Shown here piece after piece: positions 44,366 through 54,284 of a DNA stretch of 64,000 bases (positions within the stretch are counted from its first letter, which is position 1; the number at the start of each line of letters is the position of its first letter). The stretch covers positions 147,173 through 211,172 of the forward strand of contig CALSTP010000002.1 of the NCBI GenBank assembly GCA_943789305.1, in the 5' to 3' direction. This DNA is from an uncultured Flavobacteriaceae bacterium (GTDB lineage: Bacteria > Bacteroidota > Bacteroidia > Flavobacteriales > Flavobacteriaceae). The translations under genes and the position numbers were made by a program. The notes below the pieces were generated by a model, which ran no database searches, was not told the origin of the DNA, and was given only the letters and a program-made list of their open reading frames with translations.

Positions 44366-45310
44366 ATGAAACCCATTACCATCATAAAAAATCGTTCCGA
44401 TATTGGAGCAGGGACTAGAGGTTCAGATTTAGGGATTGATGCAATTGAAATAGCAGCAATCAATCAAAATAACGGTTTTTTTAACGAACACCCTTTTGTA
44501 GATGTCCCTTCTCACAATGAAACGATTTACAATAAAAAATTCTTTGAAATGAAACATCGACTTGGCTTTGTTTTGGAACAATGTCAACGGGTATGTAATT
44601 CAGTAAGTAAAATTTTAGAGCAAGATCAATTTCCCCTAATCCTTTCGGGAGATCATTCCTCAGCTTTTGGATCTCTAGCTGGGATTCAAAAAGCTTATCC
44701 TGATAAAACAATTGGAGTTTTATGGATTGATGCACATGCCGATCTTCATTCTCCTCTAAGTACTCCCTCTGGGAATGTGCATGGAATGCCATTAGCAGCA
44801 GCCCTTGGTTTTAATAATCAAAACCTAGCCATAAATGAAATGAATCAAGAGACCCTTGCCCTATGGGAAAATCTCAAAAAAGTAGGTGGAGACACCCCCA
44901 AAGTAATTTCAAAACATCTTGTGTATTTTGGGGTTCGAAATACAGAAGAACCTGAAGATAAGGTCATCAAAGAGAATAATATTAAAAATTATTCTGTCCA
45001 CGAAATTCGATATCGTGGGCTGGAACTCTGTGTAAATGAAACTTTGGAACGCCTGAGGGATGTCGATATGATTTATATTTCCTTTGATGTTGACAGTATG
45101 GATTGCGATTTGATTTCAAAAGGAACAGGAACACCAGTTTCTAAGGGTTTTGATGTTGACGAAGTCGTAGCGATAATTCAAAAAGCTATGGAATCAAAAA
45201 AGGTGATTGGTCTCGAAGTAACCGAGGTAAACCCTCTTTTAGATAATAAAGGGAATCGAATGGCAGAAGCTGCTTTTGAAGTAATTCAAAGACTTTTTCA
45301 AAAAAACTAA
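44366..45310 (+). CDS. Arginase
   Basis: About 314 residues from the ATG at 44366; a TTG at 44354 overlapping the upstream stop is an alternative start. Manganese ligands are visible in the three conserved blocks SGDHSSAFGSLAGI, WIDAHADLHSP and SFDVDSMD. VNPLLDNKGNRMAEAAFEVI ends the chain as in arginases. It turns arginine into ornithine and urea; the proline/P5C genes upstream would convert ornithine onward if an ornithine aminotransferase exists elsewhere. Agmatinase is less likely since the hut gene cluster already has its own, more diverged, ureohydrolase. Confidence 0.87.
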   Translation: MKPITIIKNRSDIGAGTRGSDLGIDAIEIAAINQNNGFFNEHPFVDVPSHNETIYNKKFFEMKHRLGFVLEQCQRVCNSVSKILEQDQFPLILSGDHSSAFGSLAGIQKAYPDKTIGVLWIDAHADLHSPLSTPSGNVHGMPLAAALGFNNQNLAINEMNQETLALWENLKKVGGDTPKVISKHLVYFGVRNTEEPEDKVIKENNIKNYSVHEIRYRGLELCVNETLERLRDVDMIYISFDVDSMDCDLISKGTGTPVSKGFDVDEVVAIIQKAMESKKVIGLEVTEVNPLLDNKGNRMAEAAFEVIQRLFQKN

Positions 45311-45378
45311 TCCAGTAGGAAGATATTTAACCCTTCAAAAAAACTTATCTTGCGCCATATCTAATTTAGCCCATTATT

Positions 45379-45789
45379 ATGGATTATAAAATAGGAGATC
45401 AGGTAGTACTCAGTATTCAACGCGCAACCGACCTCGGATATGTAGTATTGATTGACGATGAATTTGAAGGTCTTTTGTTTCGCAACGAAGTCTTCCAGCC
45501 ATTGGGAAGAAATAAGGACATAAAAGGCTACATCAAAAACATTCGTGAGGATGGAAAAATTGATGTATCCCTTCGACCACTGGGTTTTTTAAATGTAATT
45601 GATTTGGATTGTGATGTTGTCATGGACGCTCTAAAGAATCAAGGACATCTAATGCTTACCGATAAAAGTACACCCTTAGCCATCAAAGGCCAACTCAATA
45701 TGAGCAAAAAAGCATTTAAAAGAGCCTTAGGTTTTTTGTATAAACGTAAACTAATACGATTATTAGATGACCGGATTGAGTTAATTTAA
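45379..45789 (+). CDS. Short CvfB-like S1/winged-helix RNA-binding protein
   Basis: 136 residues matching only the C-terminal half of CvfB-family proteins (usually about 280 residues with three S1 domains). An S1 domain is seen at about 1-65 (VVLSIQRATDLGYVVLIDDEFEGLLFRNEVF; IREDGKIDVSLRP), then the winged-helix part with LTDKSTPLAIKGQLNMSKKAFKRALGFLYKRKLIRL. The first two S1 domains are absent and no trace is found upstream. Either a real short variant or a truncated gene. It lies 69 bp after the arginase gene and 89 bp before the helicase start. Confidence 0.78.
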   Translation: MDYKIGDQVVLSIQRATDLGYVVLIDDEFEGLLFRNEVFQPLGRNKDIKGYIKNIREDGKIDVSLRPLGFLNVIDLDCDVVMDALKNQGHLMLTDKSTPLAIKGQLNMSKKAFKRALGFLYKRKLIRLLDDRIELI

Positions 45790-45877
45790 TCGCAAATATT
45801 TAATAAAGATCACTTGATGCAGGGCCATAAAGTTATTGTATCTTCGCAAACGTATGGGCGAAAAAAAAGCTTACCCT

Positions 45878-47146
45878 ATGAAATTTGAAGATCTCGGCCT
45901 AGAGCCATCGCTTTTAAAAGCAATACAAGAAAAAGGATATACTGAACCTTCCCCAATACAAGAAAAAGCAATTCCAGTAATTTTAAAAAGAAAAGATGTT
46001 TTAGCTTCTGCACAAACTGGAACGGGAAAAACAGCAGGATTTACGCTTCCATTACTACAAGTATTATCCCAAACCAAATCAGATAGACACCGTAAGGTTC
46101 GCGCACTGGTACTAACTCCTACTCGTGAGTTAGCAGCCCAAATCTATGATAACGTAAAAGAATACAGTACCTATATTGATATTCGTTCGACTGTTATTTT
46201 TGGAGGAGTCAATCAAAAACCACAAGTTACAACCCTACGTAAGGGAGTAGATATATTGATAGCAACCCCAGGGCGTTTGTTAGATCTCCATAGCCAAAAA
46301 GCATTGTCCTTAAAACAAATAGAAATTTTAGTTCTCGATGAAGCCGATCGTATGCTTGATATGGGTTTTCAGCGCGACATCAATAAAATCATGAATTTGT
46401 TACCCAAAAGAAGACAAAACCTCTTATTTTCGGCAACTTTTTCAAAAGAAATTAAAGCCCTTGCTCAAGGAATTTTACACCAACCTGTATTGGTAGAAGC
46501 AACCCCAGAAAACACTACTGTAGAAGCAATCGATCAAAGAGTATATAAAGTAGATAAAGGTAGAAAAGCAGAATTAATCATAAAATTGATTAAGGAAGGA
46601 AAGTGGACACAAGTATTGGTTTTTACACGAACCAAACACGGAGCAAACAACCTGGTCAAAAAAATGTTGAAAGCCGGTATTGCAGCAGCAGCAATTCATG
46701 GAAACAAAAGTCAAGGAGCCCGTACCAAGGCTCTTGCTGGATTTAAAGACGGGTCGGTTGAAATATTAGTTGCAACTGATATTGCGGCTCGTGGTCTTGA
46801 CATTCCATTATTGCCCCATGTCATCAATTTTGAATTACCTAATATCCCAGAAGATTACGTTCACCGTATTGGAAGAACAGGAAGAGCAGGAGCGAAGGGA
46901 GAAGCAATTTCTCTTGTATGCATTGATGAAAAGAATTACTTAAAAGATATTGAAAAACTCGTGGGTCTTCGCATCCCTTCAGAAGTAAAAGAAGGGTTTG
47001 AACCTGACCCGAACATTAAACCCGATCCAAAAAAACAAAAAGGGGGTAGAAATCCACAAAGGAACCGTAAACATTCGGGAAGCTCCAGTCGTTCGAAAAA
47101 AACAAACCGTTCAGGGGGTTCTAGAAACAGAAATAATCGCCACTAA
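45878..47146 (+). CDS. DEAD-box RNA helicase, RhlE-like
   Basis: 422 residues from the ATG at 45878 ([10 protein letters not shown], the usual RhlE-type beginning). Upstream TTG at 45836 and ATG at 45854 lie in a promoter-like stretch (TATCTTCG near 45839) and are less likely. Motifs: Q-motif [15 protein letters not shown], Ia PTRELA, II DEAD, III SAT, V ARGLDIP and [10 protein letters not shown]. The basic, Ser/Arg/Asn-rich tail (last 40 residues) is typical for RNA binding. It unwinds RNA in ribosome assembly or decay. Its end overlaps the convergent small gene by 4 bp. Confidence 0.92.
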   Translation: MKFEDLGLEPSLLKAIQEKGYTEPSPIQEKAIPVILKRKDVLASAQTGTGKTAGFTLPLLQVLSQTKSDRHRKVRALVLTPTRELAAQIYDNVKEYSTYIDIRSTVIFGGVNQKPQVTTLRKGVDILIATPGRLLDLHSQKALSLKQIEILVLDEADRMLDMGFQRDINKIMNLLPKRRQNLLFSATFSKEIKALAQGILHQPVLVEATPENTTVEAIDQRVYKVDKGRKAELIIKLIKEGKWTQVLVFTRTKHGANNLVKKMLKAGIAAAAIHGNKSQGARTKALAGFKDGSVEILVATDIAARGLDIPLLPHVINFELPNIPEDYVHRIGRTGRAGAKGEAISLVCIDEKNYLKDIEKLVGLRIPSEVKEGFEPDPNIKPDPKKQKGGRNPQRNRKHSGSSSRSKKTNRSGGSRNRNNRH

Positions 47147-47391
47147 GAAAGACCTGCAGCACGCTTTATAAAAGTTTGGTAACGTCGATAAATCCCACGC
47201 GTTTTTGCATTGCGAGCATATTTACATCGAAACAATTCATGAATAATCAAATGTTGTGCATCAGTAGCTCTGTTCATGGCTTCATAGGTTTGGGCATCAT
47301 CCCATTCAAAATCAAGCTCACCAGTATCTTTATCATAGAATCCAATAATCTCGGTTTCCATATCATACTGTACAGATACTCTGCGTTTCAT
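47143..47391 (-). CDS. Small conserved-looking protein, function unknown
   Basis: 82 residues, no signal peptide or membrane helix. Begins [20 protein letters not shown] and ends in a basic segment ([18 protein letters not shown]). Not recognised. It follows the oxidoreductase gene after 6 bp, so it is probably the last gene of that transcript. Confidence 0.55.
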   Translation of the reverse strand: MKRRVSVQYDMETEIIGFYDKDTGELDFEWDDAQTYEAMNRATDAQHLIIHELFRCKYARNAKTRGIYRRYQTFIKRAAGLS

Positions 47392-47397
47392 AAAGAC

Positions 47398-48402
47398 TTA
47401 TGGCTTTATTTTTAGCACTAATTTACCCATTTTATCTCCATTAAATAATCGGTAAAATGTATCTCTAAAGTTTTCAATACCCTCGTAAACGTCTTCTTTT
47501 GCTTTGAGTTTTCCTTCAGCCATCCACTGAGACATTTCTTTCATTGCATCACTATATTTTGGAACATAATCCAACACCACCATTCCTTTCATAGAACCAC
47601 GATTAACCAAAAGAGACATATAGTTTTTAGGTCCTTGAACAGCTGTTGTATTATTGTATTGTGAAATGGCTCCACATATTACAATACGCGCATTCTTTCG
47701 AATAAAGATTAAAGCTGCATCGAGAATGTCCCCACCAACATTATCGAAATAAACATCAATCCCATCTGGGCAATGTTGTTTGATCCCTGAGATTACGTTT
47801 TCATTTTTATAGTCTATGGCACCATCAAAACCAAGTTCTTCGGTCATATGAGCACATTTTTCAGGACCACCAGCAATACCAATTACACGACAGCCTTTTA
47901 TTTTTGCAATTTGACCTACAACAGAACCAACTGCTCCAGCTCCGCCTGAAACTAAAACAACATCACCTTCTTTAATCTCACCAACTTCTAGAATTCCAAA
48001 ATATGCTGTCATTCCAGGCATTCCCAAAACACCTAAATATTTAGTAATATCAGCCCAATTGGGGTCGACTTGTACAAAACCATTTCCATCTCCTACATAA
48101 TACTGTTGTACTCCACCCCAGCCACTTACATAATCTCCGACTTTGAATTTAGTATCTCCTTTTGTTTCTATAACTTTTCCAACACTCCCAGCTCTCATAA
48201 CTTCTCCTATTCCTACTGGAGGTATATACGATCGGTTGTCGTTCATCCAACCTCGCATCGCTGGGTCAAGAGAAACATGACTTTGTTCTACGAGAATTTC
48301 GCCTTCCTTGAGTGGAGCTACTGTTTCTTCTACAAAACTCCAAGTCGATTCGTTTGGCATTCCTTTAGGACGTTCGGATAAAAGTTGTCTTTTATTAATC
48401 AT
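47398..48402 (-). CDS. NADP-dependent medium-chain oxidoreductase (CurA/PTGR/YfmJ-like)
   Basis: 334 residues with no zinc ligands. VSGGAGAVGSVVGQIAKIKGCRVIGIAGG (about 145-175) is the nucleotide-binding segment, with the A-G-A-V-G-S motif of the leukotriene B4 dehydrogenase/CurA group. DGIDVYFDNVGGDILDAAL and RIVICGAISQYNNT are further family blocks. It reduces activated double bonds of alpha,beta-unsaturated carbonyls using NADPH. It follows hutG after 56 bp and could be co-transcribed, though no link to histidine breakdown is known. Confidence 0.9.
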   Translation of the reverse strand: MINKRQLLSERPKGMPNESTWSFVEETVAPLKEGEILVEQSHVSLDPAMRGWMNDNRSYIPPVGIGEVMRAGSVGKVIETKGDTKFKVGDYVSGWGGVQQYYVGDGNGFVQVDPNWADITKYLGVLGMPGMTAYFGILEVGEIKEGDVVLVSGGAGAVGSVVGQIAKIKGCRVIGIAGGPEKCAHMTEELGFDGAIDYKNENVISGIKQHCPDGIDVYFDNVGGDILDAALIFIRKNARIVICGAISQYNNTTAVQGPKNYMSLLVNRGSMKGMVVLDYVPKYSDAMKEMSQWMAEGKLKAKEDVYEGIENFRDTFYRLFNGDKMGKLVLKIKP

Positions 48403-48458
48403 ATTTTATTTTTAAATAACTCCTCTAATATAGTCCGAATTCTAGTGAATTAGATAAC

Positions 48459-49457
48459 TTATTGATTAAATTTTTTCATTTCTACCACGGCATTTAAAAG
48501 GTGAGCAGCTAATCGAGCGGTGTTAGCATCTTGGTCATATTTGGGGTTCAATTCTGCTAAATCTAGTGCAACAACTTTTTGGGTTTTGAAAAGATACTTT
48601 AAAACCTTGAAAACAAAAGAAGGGGAAAATCCAACAGGAGAAGGAGCACTAACCCCTGGTGCATAAGCTGAAGAAAACCCATCCAAATCAATAGTTAAAT
48701 AAAGGTAATCGTGCTGTTGAACAAATGAATTTAATTGATTTTTTACTTCCTCGATGGAAGTTAATTCACAAATATCATTCAATAGGTATTTAACCCCTTT
48801 CTCTTTGGCAATCTTAAATAATTCAGGGCTGTTTGAAACAGATTGAATGCCTAGGGCAAAGTATTCTGTTCTGTTTTCATATTCGTTGAGAATTTGGTAA
48901 AATGGAGTCCCAGAATTGGGAAGTTCTTTTAGTGGGCGCAAATCGAAATGTGCGTCGAAGTTGATGATTCCTATGGAATTAATTCCTCTTTTTTGGACAG
49001 CTCGTTCAATCCCTGTAAAATGCCCATAGGCAACATCATGTCCACCTCCCAACACGATTGGAAATATGTTTTGAGTAAGCAGCTGTTCTGTAACTAATGA
49101 AAGTGCAGCTTGACATTTTTCCATATCCTGATTAACATCCCTAATATTTCCTATGTCAATTATTCTTTTTGGGGGATGATTAAAGGCAAGACGACTGAGT
49201 TGTTTTCGAATAGCTTCGGGACCATTTTTAGCACCAACCCGACCTTGATTTCTTCTTACCCCTTCATCACATGCATATCCGATTATTGCAAAATCAGGTT
49301 TTTCGACTTCGGTTAAATCGTTTTGTAAATTGATGCATTCGATCTGTTGACTCCAATATTGAACATTGAGTTTTGATGCAGATGTTCGACCTTTCCACAA
49401 TTCTTTTTTGGGAGAATCATAATTCAAGTTATAAATATCTAGATCGATTGCATTCAT
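48459..49457 (-). CDS. hutG: Formimidoylglutamase (ureohydrolase family)
   Basis: 332 residues. Manganese-binding blocks LGGGHDVAYGHFTGI, INFDAHFDLRP and TIDLDGFSSAYAPG place it in the arginase/agmatinase/formimidoylglutamase family. Its position as last gene of a hutH-U-I cluster and its divergence from the arginase at 44366 indicate formimidoylglutamase, yielding glutamate and formamide. The hut cluster thus uses the one-step branch, not deiminase plus deformylase. Starts 3 bp after hutI ends. Confidence 0.9.
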   Translation of the reverse strand: MNAIDLDIYNLNYDSPKKELWKGRTSASKLNVQYWSQQIECINLQNDLTEVEKPDFAIIGYACDEGVRRNQGRVGAKNGPEAIRKQLSRLAFNHPPKRIIDIGNIRDVNQDMEKCQAALSLVTEQLLTQNIFPIVLGGGHDVAYGHFTGIERAVQKRGINSIGIINFDAHFDLRPLKELPNSGTPFYQILNEYENRTEYFALGIQSVSNSPELFKIAKEKGVKYLLNDICELTSIEEVKNQLNSFVQQHDYLYLTIDLDGFSSAYAPGVSAPSPVGFSPSFVFKVLKYLFKTQKVVALDLAELNPKYDQDANTARLAAHLLNAVVEMKKFNQ

Positions 49458-49460
49458 AAT

Positions 49461-50702
49461 TTAATTCTTAACTACTTTTCCGTTGACATAAACTTTTTCA
49501 ATCAAATTTGATCCAAAACAATAGGGAAGCTCGGTCAGCGTATGAATGGGTTTTGTTAAAATTAAGTTAGCTTTTTTACCTACAGTTATTGACCCTACTT
49601 CTTGTTCTACACCCATTGCAAAAGCTCCATTGATTGTTGCTGCATTGATAGCCTCTTGAGGTGTCATTTTCATTTTTATACATGCTGTTGAAACAATAAA
49701 ATTCATGTTCCCAGACGGAGCAGATCCAGGATTGTAATCCGAAGCCAAAGCCAAGGGAAGTCCTGCATCTATTATTTTTCGGGCTGGGGTATACGGAATT
49801 TCTAAGAAAAAGGAACAACCTGGTAAAGCAACTGGCATGGTTTTGCTTCCTTTTAAAACAGCTAAGTCCTCATCACGTATAAGCTCCAAATGATCTACCG
49901 AAAGGGCATTGTAATAAACTCCAATGCCAACTCCTCCTATTGCGTTAAATTGGTTTACATGTATTTTAGGTTTAAGACCATAATCTTGGGCAGTTTCTAA
50001 AACATACGCAGTATCTTCAGTAGTAAAATAGCCAGTTTCACAAAAAACATCAACTGCAGAAGCTAAGTTTTCTGCTTTGATAATAGGTAAAGTTTCTTCT
50101 AACATTGTTTTGAGAAACAACTCCTTATTCGATTTATGTGTCTCTGGAACCGCATGAGCTGCTAAGAATGTAGCTTGGATAGTTATGGGAAACTCATTTT
50201 GTAACCGTTTGATGACTCTTAACATTTTTAATTCAGACTTGGGGGTTAAACCATAGCCCGACTTTATTTCAATAGCTCCTGTCCCAAGACGCATTACTTC
50301 TTTAAGTCTTACTTTGCTTTGAAGATATAAGTCTTCTAAAGATGTGTTTTCTAAAACTTTAGCAGAATTTAGAATTCCACCACCCATTTCTGTAATTTCT
50401 TGATAACTAAACCCTTTGATTCGATCTTCGAATTCTCCCTCACGATTACCAGCATAAACCAAATGCGTATGTGAATCACACCAAGAGGGTAAAATCATTT
50501 TTCCTGTTGAGTCAACTATTTCATCAACCTCATATTCTGGGCATTCGTTCATTGGACCATAAGCTGCGATGACTCCCTTTTTTATGAGTAAATATGCATT
50601 TTGAATGCTAGGTAAAGTTTTCATTGCTTTTCCCGAAATAAAAATCTCTGATTTTTCTCGAACTTGAATTAATTCTTTGATGTTTTTAAAAAGGATATTC
50701 AT
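49461..50702 (-). CDS. hutI: Imidazolonepropionase
   Basis: 413 residues. Amidohydrolase with the metal-binding DSHTHLVYAGNR at about 77-88; AHAVPE, KIHVNQFN and LASDYNPGSAPSGNM are family blocks with the further metal ligands. It hydrolyses imidazolone-5-propionate to formimidoylglutamate. The ATG at 50702 adjoins the hutU stop codon directly. Confidence 0.94.
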   Translation of the reverse strand: MNILFKNIKELIQVREKSEIFISGKAMKTLPSIQNAYLLIKKGVIAAYGPMNECPEYEVDEIVDSTGKMILPSWCDSHTHLVYAGNREGEFEDRIKGFSYQEITEMGGGILNSAKVLENTSLEDLYLQSKVRLKEVMRLGTGAIEIKSGYGLTPKSELKMLRVIKRLQNEFPITIQATFLAAHAVPETHKSNKELFLKTMLEETLPIIKAENLASAVDVFCETGYFTTEDTAYVLETAQDYGLKPKIHVNQFNAIGGVGIGVYYNALSVDHLELIRDEDLAVLKGSKTMPVALPGCSFFLEIPYTPARKIIDAGLPLALASDYNPGSAPSGNMNFIVSTACIKMKMTPQEAINAATINGAFAMGVEQEVGSITVGKKANLILTKPIHTLTELPYCFGSNLIEKVYVNGKVVKN

Positions 50703-52715
50703 CTAAAAAAGTTGATTAATAATTGAATCATCCACCAGATTTGGCAATGTAACTTTTAAATTGGGGGTTCGTTCCATTTCTCTTTTAATTGCAAAAACAG
50801 CCTCTTTGTTTCGAGCCCAACTTCGGCGAGCAACTCCATTGTTTACATCGAAGAACAACATGTTTTTAAGTCGTTCAGATGCTTCATGACTACCGTCGAG
50901 TAACATTCCAAAGCCACCGTTGATAACCTCACCCCAACCAACTCCACCTCCATTGTGTATTGATACCCAAGTCGCACCTCTAAAACTGTCTCCTATCACA
51001 TTATGAATTGCCATGTCTGCAGTAAATTTACTGCCATCATAAATGTTAGAAGTTTCTCGATAAGGAGAATCTGTTCCACTTACATCATGATGATCTCTTC
51101 CCAAAACGATTGGGCCGATTTCATTTTTTGCAATGGAGGTATTAAATCCCTGGGCTATTTTTATGCGCCCTTCCGCATCTGCATATAAGATGCGAGCTTG
51201 AGAACCAACAACTAATTTATTTTTTTTTGCTTCTTTAATCCATCTAATGTTGTCTTGTATTTGTAATTGAATTTCTGGGGGAGCTGTTTTTTTAATTTCT
51301 CGCATTACCTTAAGAGCAATGGAATCTGTTTTGTCTAAATCTTCTGCTTTTCCGGAAACACATACCCATCGAAAAGGTCCAAAACCATAGTCAAAACAAA
51401 GTGGCCCAAGAATATCTTGTACATAAGAGGGATATTTAAAATCAATTTTATTTTTTGCCAGAATAGGAGCTCCAGCTCGAGAAGCTTCAAGTAAAAAGGC
51501 ATTGCCATAATCAAAAAAATAAGTTCCTTTTTCGGTGTGTTTTTGAATAGCAGCAGCATGTCGCCTCAACGATTTTTGTACATGTTCTTTAAACAATTTT
51601 GGATTCTGTTGAAGCATTTGATTTGATTCATCATAAGACATTCCAACAGGATAGTACCCCCCTGTCCATGGAATGTGAAGCGAAGTTTGATCCGACCCTA
51701 AATGGACATGTATGTTTTTTTGATCAAAATATTCCCATACATCCACAACATTTCCGATGAAAGCTATGGAAACAACTTCCTTGTTTTTTTGTGCCGTTTC
51801 AATGCGACTAACTAAAGAAGGTAAATCATAAATCAATTCATCTACCCAGCCTTGCTCATGTCTTTTGACTGCTGCTTTGGGATTTACCTCTGCACATACC
51901 GTAATGCATCCACAGATGTTACCTGCTTTGGGTTGGGCTCCGCTCATTCCACCTAAACCAGCAGTTAGAAAGACCTTTCCAGCAACAGTTTCTTTAGGAC
52001 TTAAAATCATCCGAAAAGCGTTTAGTAGAGTAATGGCAGTGCCATGAACAATTCCTTGAGGTCCAATGTACATAAATGAACCAGCAGTCATTTGACCGTA
52101 TTGGGTAACCCCAAGGGCATTAAATTTCTCCCAAGAATTTGGGTTTGAATAATTAGGAATCATTAACCCGTTAGTAACAACAACTCGAGGGGATTCTTTT
52201 GTGGAAGGAAATAAGCCCATAGGGTGACCAGAATAGAGGTGTAGGGTTTGATGGTCTGTCATTTGCGCCAAGTATTGCATGGTGATTAAATACTGCGCCC
52301 AATTTTGAAAAACAGCTCCATTACCCCCATACGTTATTAATTCTTCCGGATGTTGAGCGACATCAGGATTGAGGTTGTTTTGAATCATCAACATAATTCC
52401 TGCAGCCTGTGTCGACTGAGCAGGATATTCTGAGATTGGTCGTGCATAAATGGCATAAGAGGGCTTAAAACGGAACATGTAAATCCTACCATAATCAAGA
52501 AGTTCTTGAGCAAATTCTTTGGACAAAACCGAATGCCAATGTTCAGGGAAATAGCGTAATCCATTTCGAATAGCCAATTGCTTTTCTTGTTTAGAGAGAC
52601 TGTCTTTTCTTTTTGGAGCTCGATTAATGTTTTTAGGGGCAATGTATTTTGGGGGTAATTTCTGAGGAATCCCCTGAAGAATTTCACTCATAAATACAGT
52701 TGTTTTTGGAACCAT
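50703..52715 (-). CDS. hutU: Urocanate hydratase, long form
   Basis: 670 residues, longer than the roughly 555-residue enzyme of most proteobacteria and Bacillus and closer to eukaryotic urocanase length; known for Bacteroidota. GGNGAVFQNWAQYL and TAGLGGMSGAQPKAGNICGC are the conserved blocks, with tightly bound NAD+ as electrophile in the family. SIHNGGGVGWGEVINGGFGML lies near the C-terminus. It converts urocanate to imidazolonepropionate. The ATG overlaps the hutH stop by one base (TAATG). Confidence 0.94.
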   Translation of the reverse strand: MVPKTTVFMSEILQGIPQKLPPKYIAPKNINRAPKRKDSLSKQEKQLAIRNGLRYFPEHWHSVLSKEFAQELLDYGRIYMFRFKPSYAIYARPISEYPAQSTQAAGIMLMIQNNLNPDVAQHPEELITYGGNGAVFQNWAQYLITMQYLAQMTDHQTLHLYSGHPMGLFPSTKESPRVVVTNGLMIPNYSNPNSWEKFNALGVTQYGQMTAGSFMYIGPQGIVHGTAITLLNAFRMILSPKETVAGKVFLTAGLGGMSGAQPKAGNICGCITVCAEVNPKAAVKRHEQGWVDELIYDLPSLVSRIETAQKNKEVVSIAFIGNVVDVWEYFDQKNIHVHLGSDQTSLHIPWTGGYYPVGMSYDESNQMLQQNPKLFKEHVQKSLRRHAAAIQKHTEKGTYFFDYGNAFLLEASRAGAPILAKNKIDFKYPSYVQDILGPLCFDYGFGPFRWVCVSGKAEDLDKTDSIALKVMREIKKTAPPEIQLQIQDNIRWIKEAKKNKLVVGSQARILYADAEGRIKIAQGFNTSIAKNEIGPIVLGRDHHDVSGTDSPYRETSNIYDGSKFTADMAIHNVIGDSFRGATWVSIHNGGGVGWGEVINGGFGMLLDGSHEASERLKNMLFFDVNNGVARRSWARNKEAVFAIKREMERTPNLKVTLPNLVDDSIINQLF

Positions 52716-54214
52716 TAGTTTACAGAAAAAGATTGATTAGTGACCATTTTAATCATCGAATTGATGTCGTTTTTTAGTAATCGATCTTCTTCTAATTTTG
52801 GGACTTTCGAACGAATCAAGCGATGATTTTTTTCTATTATTGAAGAGCATTTGTGTGAACCTCGAAACTCTAATGCCTGTGCAGCATACATTAACTCTAT
52901 GGCAAGGATCCTCTCTAAGTTACCTAAAATTTGATTGAATTTTCGTCCTGAAATACTGCCCATAGAAACATGGTCTTCTTGGCCTAAAGATGTGGGTACA
53001 CTATCAGCTGATGGAGGAAAACAAAGCGATTTGTTTTCGGTTACTAATGCTGCTGTTGTATATTGGGGAATCATATAACCAGAATTCACTCCCCCTTTTT
53101 CAGTTAGCAATCGGGGCAATCCATACTTACCTTCCAATAGAAGATAACAACGGCGATCAGAAATATTGCCCAGCTCAGAAGCAGCAATAGAAACATAATC
53201 CAAGGCTATTGCCAAGGGTTGTCCGTGAAAATTACCTCCCGAAATTATTTCGCTATCACTTAAAATTATGGGATTGTCGGTAACAGCATTGAGTTCAATC
53301 GTTGCCAGTTTTTTGAGATGGTGATAAGCATTGCGTGAAGCCCCATGAACTTGTGGAATGCATCGAATTGAATAAGGGTCTTGTACCCGATTACAATTCT
53401 TATGGGCATTTAAATTTTCAGAATCTTTTAAAAGTAAACGCATTCGTTTCGCAACTTCTTGCGACCCTTTGAAAGGACGAATTTCATGTAAAGCATTCTT
53501 AAATGGAGCTGCACTACCCTGATAACCCTCTAGGCTCATAGCTCCAGCAACATCAGCCAAATCGAGTATGTAATTCATTTTTTCCAAACCAACTAAAGTA
53601 TGGGCAAGGATAAATTGAGTCCCATTTATCAATGCTAAGCCTTCTTTTGCTTCTAGAACAATGTGCTTTAGATTATGTTCCAATAGCACTTTTTTGGCAT
53701 CAACAATTTCATTATTTATCCAAAATTCTCCTTCTCCGATGAGTGGTAAAAAAAGATGAGATAAGGGAGCTAAGTCACCAGACGCCCCAACAGATCCTTG
53801 CTCAGGAACTACTGGGATTAAATCATTTTCTATGAAATACAATATTCGTTCAATCACTTTTAGCTGGATCCCAGAGTATCCTTGACACAATGCATGAACC
53901 TTACAAATCATCATGACTTTTGAAAGCTTTTTATCAATTGGTTTACCGACTCCCACGGCATGTGTAATTAATAAATTCCGTTGAAGTGTGTTGGTTTCTT
54001 TTGCAGAAATAAGAGTATCGCATAATGGACCAAACCCAGTATTGATTCCATAAACAGCTTTTTTTGAACGAACGATGTCTTGAACAATTTCATTGTTTTT
54101 ATGAATTCCAGAAATCACCTCAGGAAGTAAGAATCCCCTGCGTAATCCCTGTGCCAATTGCATGACTTTTTTTAATGTCAATTTATCGGATCCATAATTA
54201 AAGTTCATGTCCAA
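52715..54214 (-). CDS. hutH: Histidine ammonia-lyase
   Basis: 499 residues, full length. GASGDLAPLSH carries Ala144-Ser145-Gly146, which form the MIO cofactor; INTGFGPLCD and QVHGASRNAYHHL are further active-site blocks. It removes ammonia from histidine to give urocanate, the first step. First gene of the minus-strand hut operon, divergent from the LysR gene with 70 bp between. Confidence 0.95.
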   Translation of the reverse strand: MDMNFNYGSDKLTLKKVMQLAQGLRRGFLLPEVISGIHKNNEIVQDIVRSKKAVYGINTGFGPLCDTLISAKETNTLQRNLLITHAVGVGKPIDKKLSKVMMICKVHALCQGYSGIQLKVIERILYFIENDLIPVVPEQGSVGASGDLAPLSHLFLPLIGEGEFWINNEIVDAKKVLLEHNLKHIVLEAKEGLALINGTQFILAHTLVGLEKMNYILDLADVAGAMSLEGYQGSAAPFKNALHEIRPFKGSQEVAKRMRLLLKDSENLNAHKNCNRVQDPYSIRCIPQVHGASRNAYHHLKKLATIELNAVTDNPIILSDSEIISGGNFHGQPLAIALDYVSIAASELGNISDRRCYLLLEGKYGLPRLLTEKGGVNSGYMIPQYTTAALVTENKSLCFPPSADSVPTSLGQEDHVSMGSISGRKFNQILGNLERILAIELMYAAQALEFRGSHKCSSIIEKNHRLIRSKVPKLEEDRLLKNDINSMIKMVTNQSFSVN

Positions 54215-54236
54215 ACGATTTTAATTTAAAATTACA

Positions 54237-54258
54237 CTTATATTTAATACTTAATAAG
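54237..54258. promoter_or_regulatory. Candidate LysR-type operator in the hutH/lysR intergenic region
   Basis: CTTAT-N12-ATAAG inverted repeat inside the only 70 bp between hutH and the LysR gene. Arm and spacing would suit a LysR-family regulator, which normally binds a T-N11-A dyad between divergent genes. Only 5 bp per arm in AT-rich DNA, so weak. Confidence 0.3.
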
Positions 54259-54284
54259 ACCATTTATACACAAGATTAATAACC

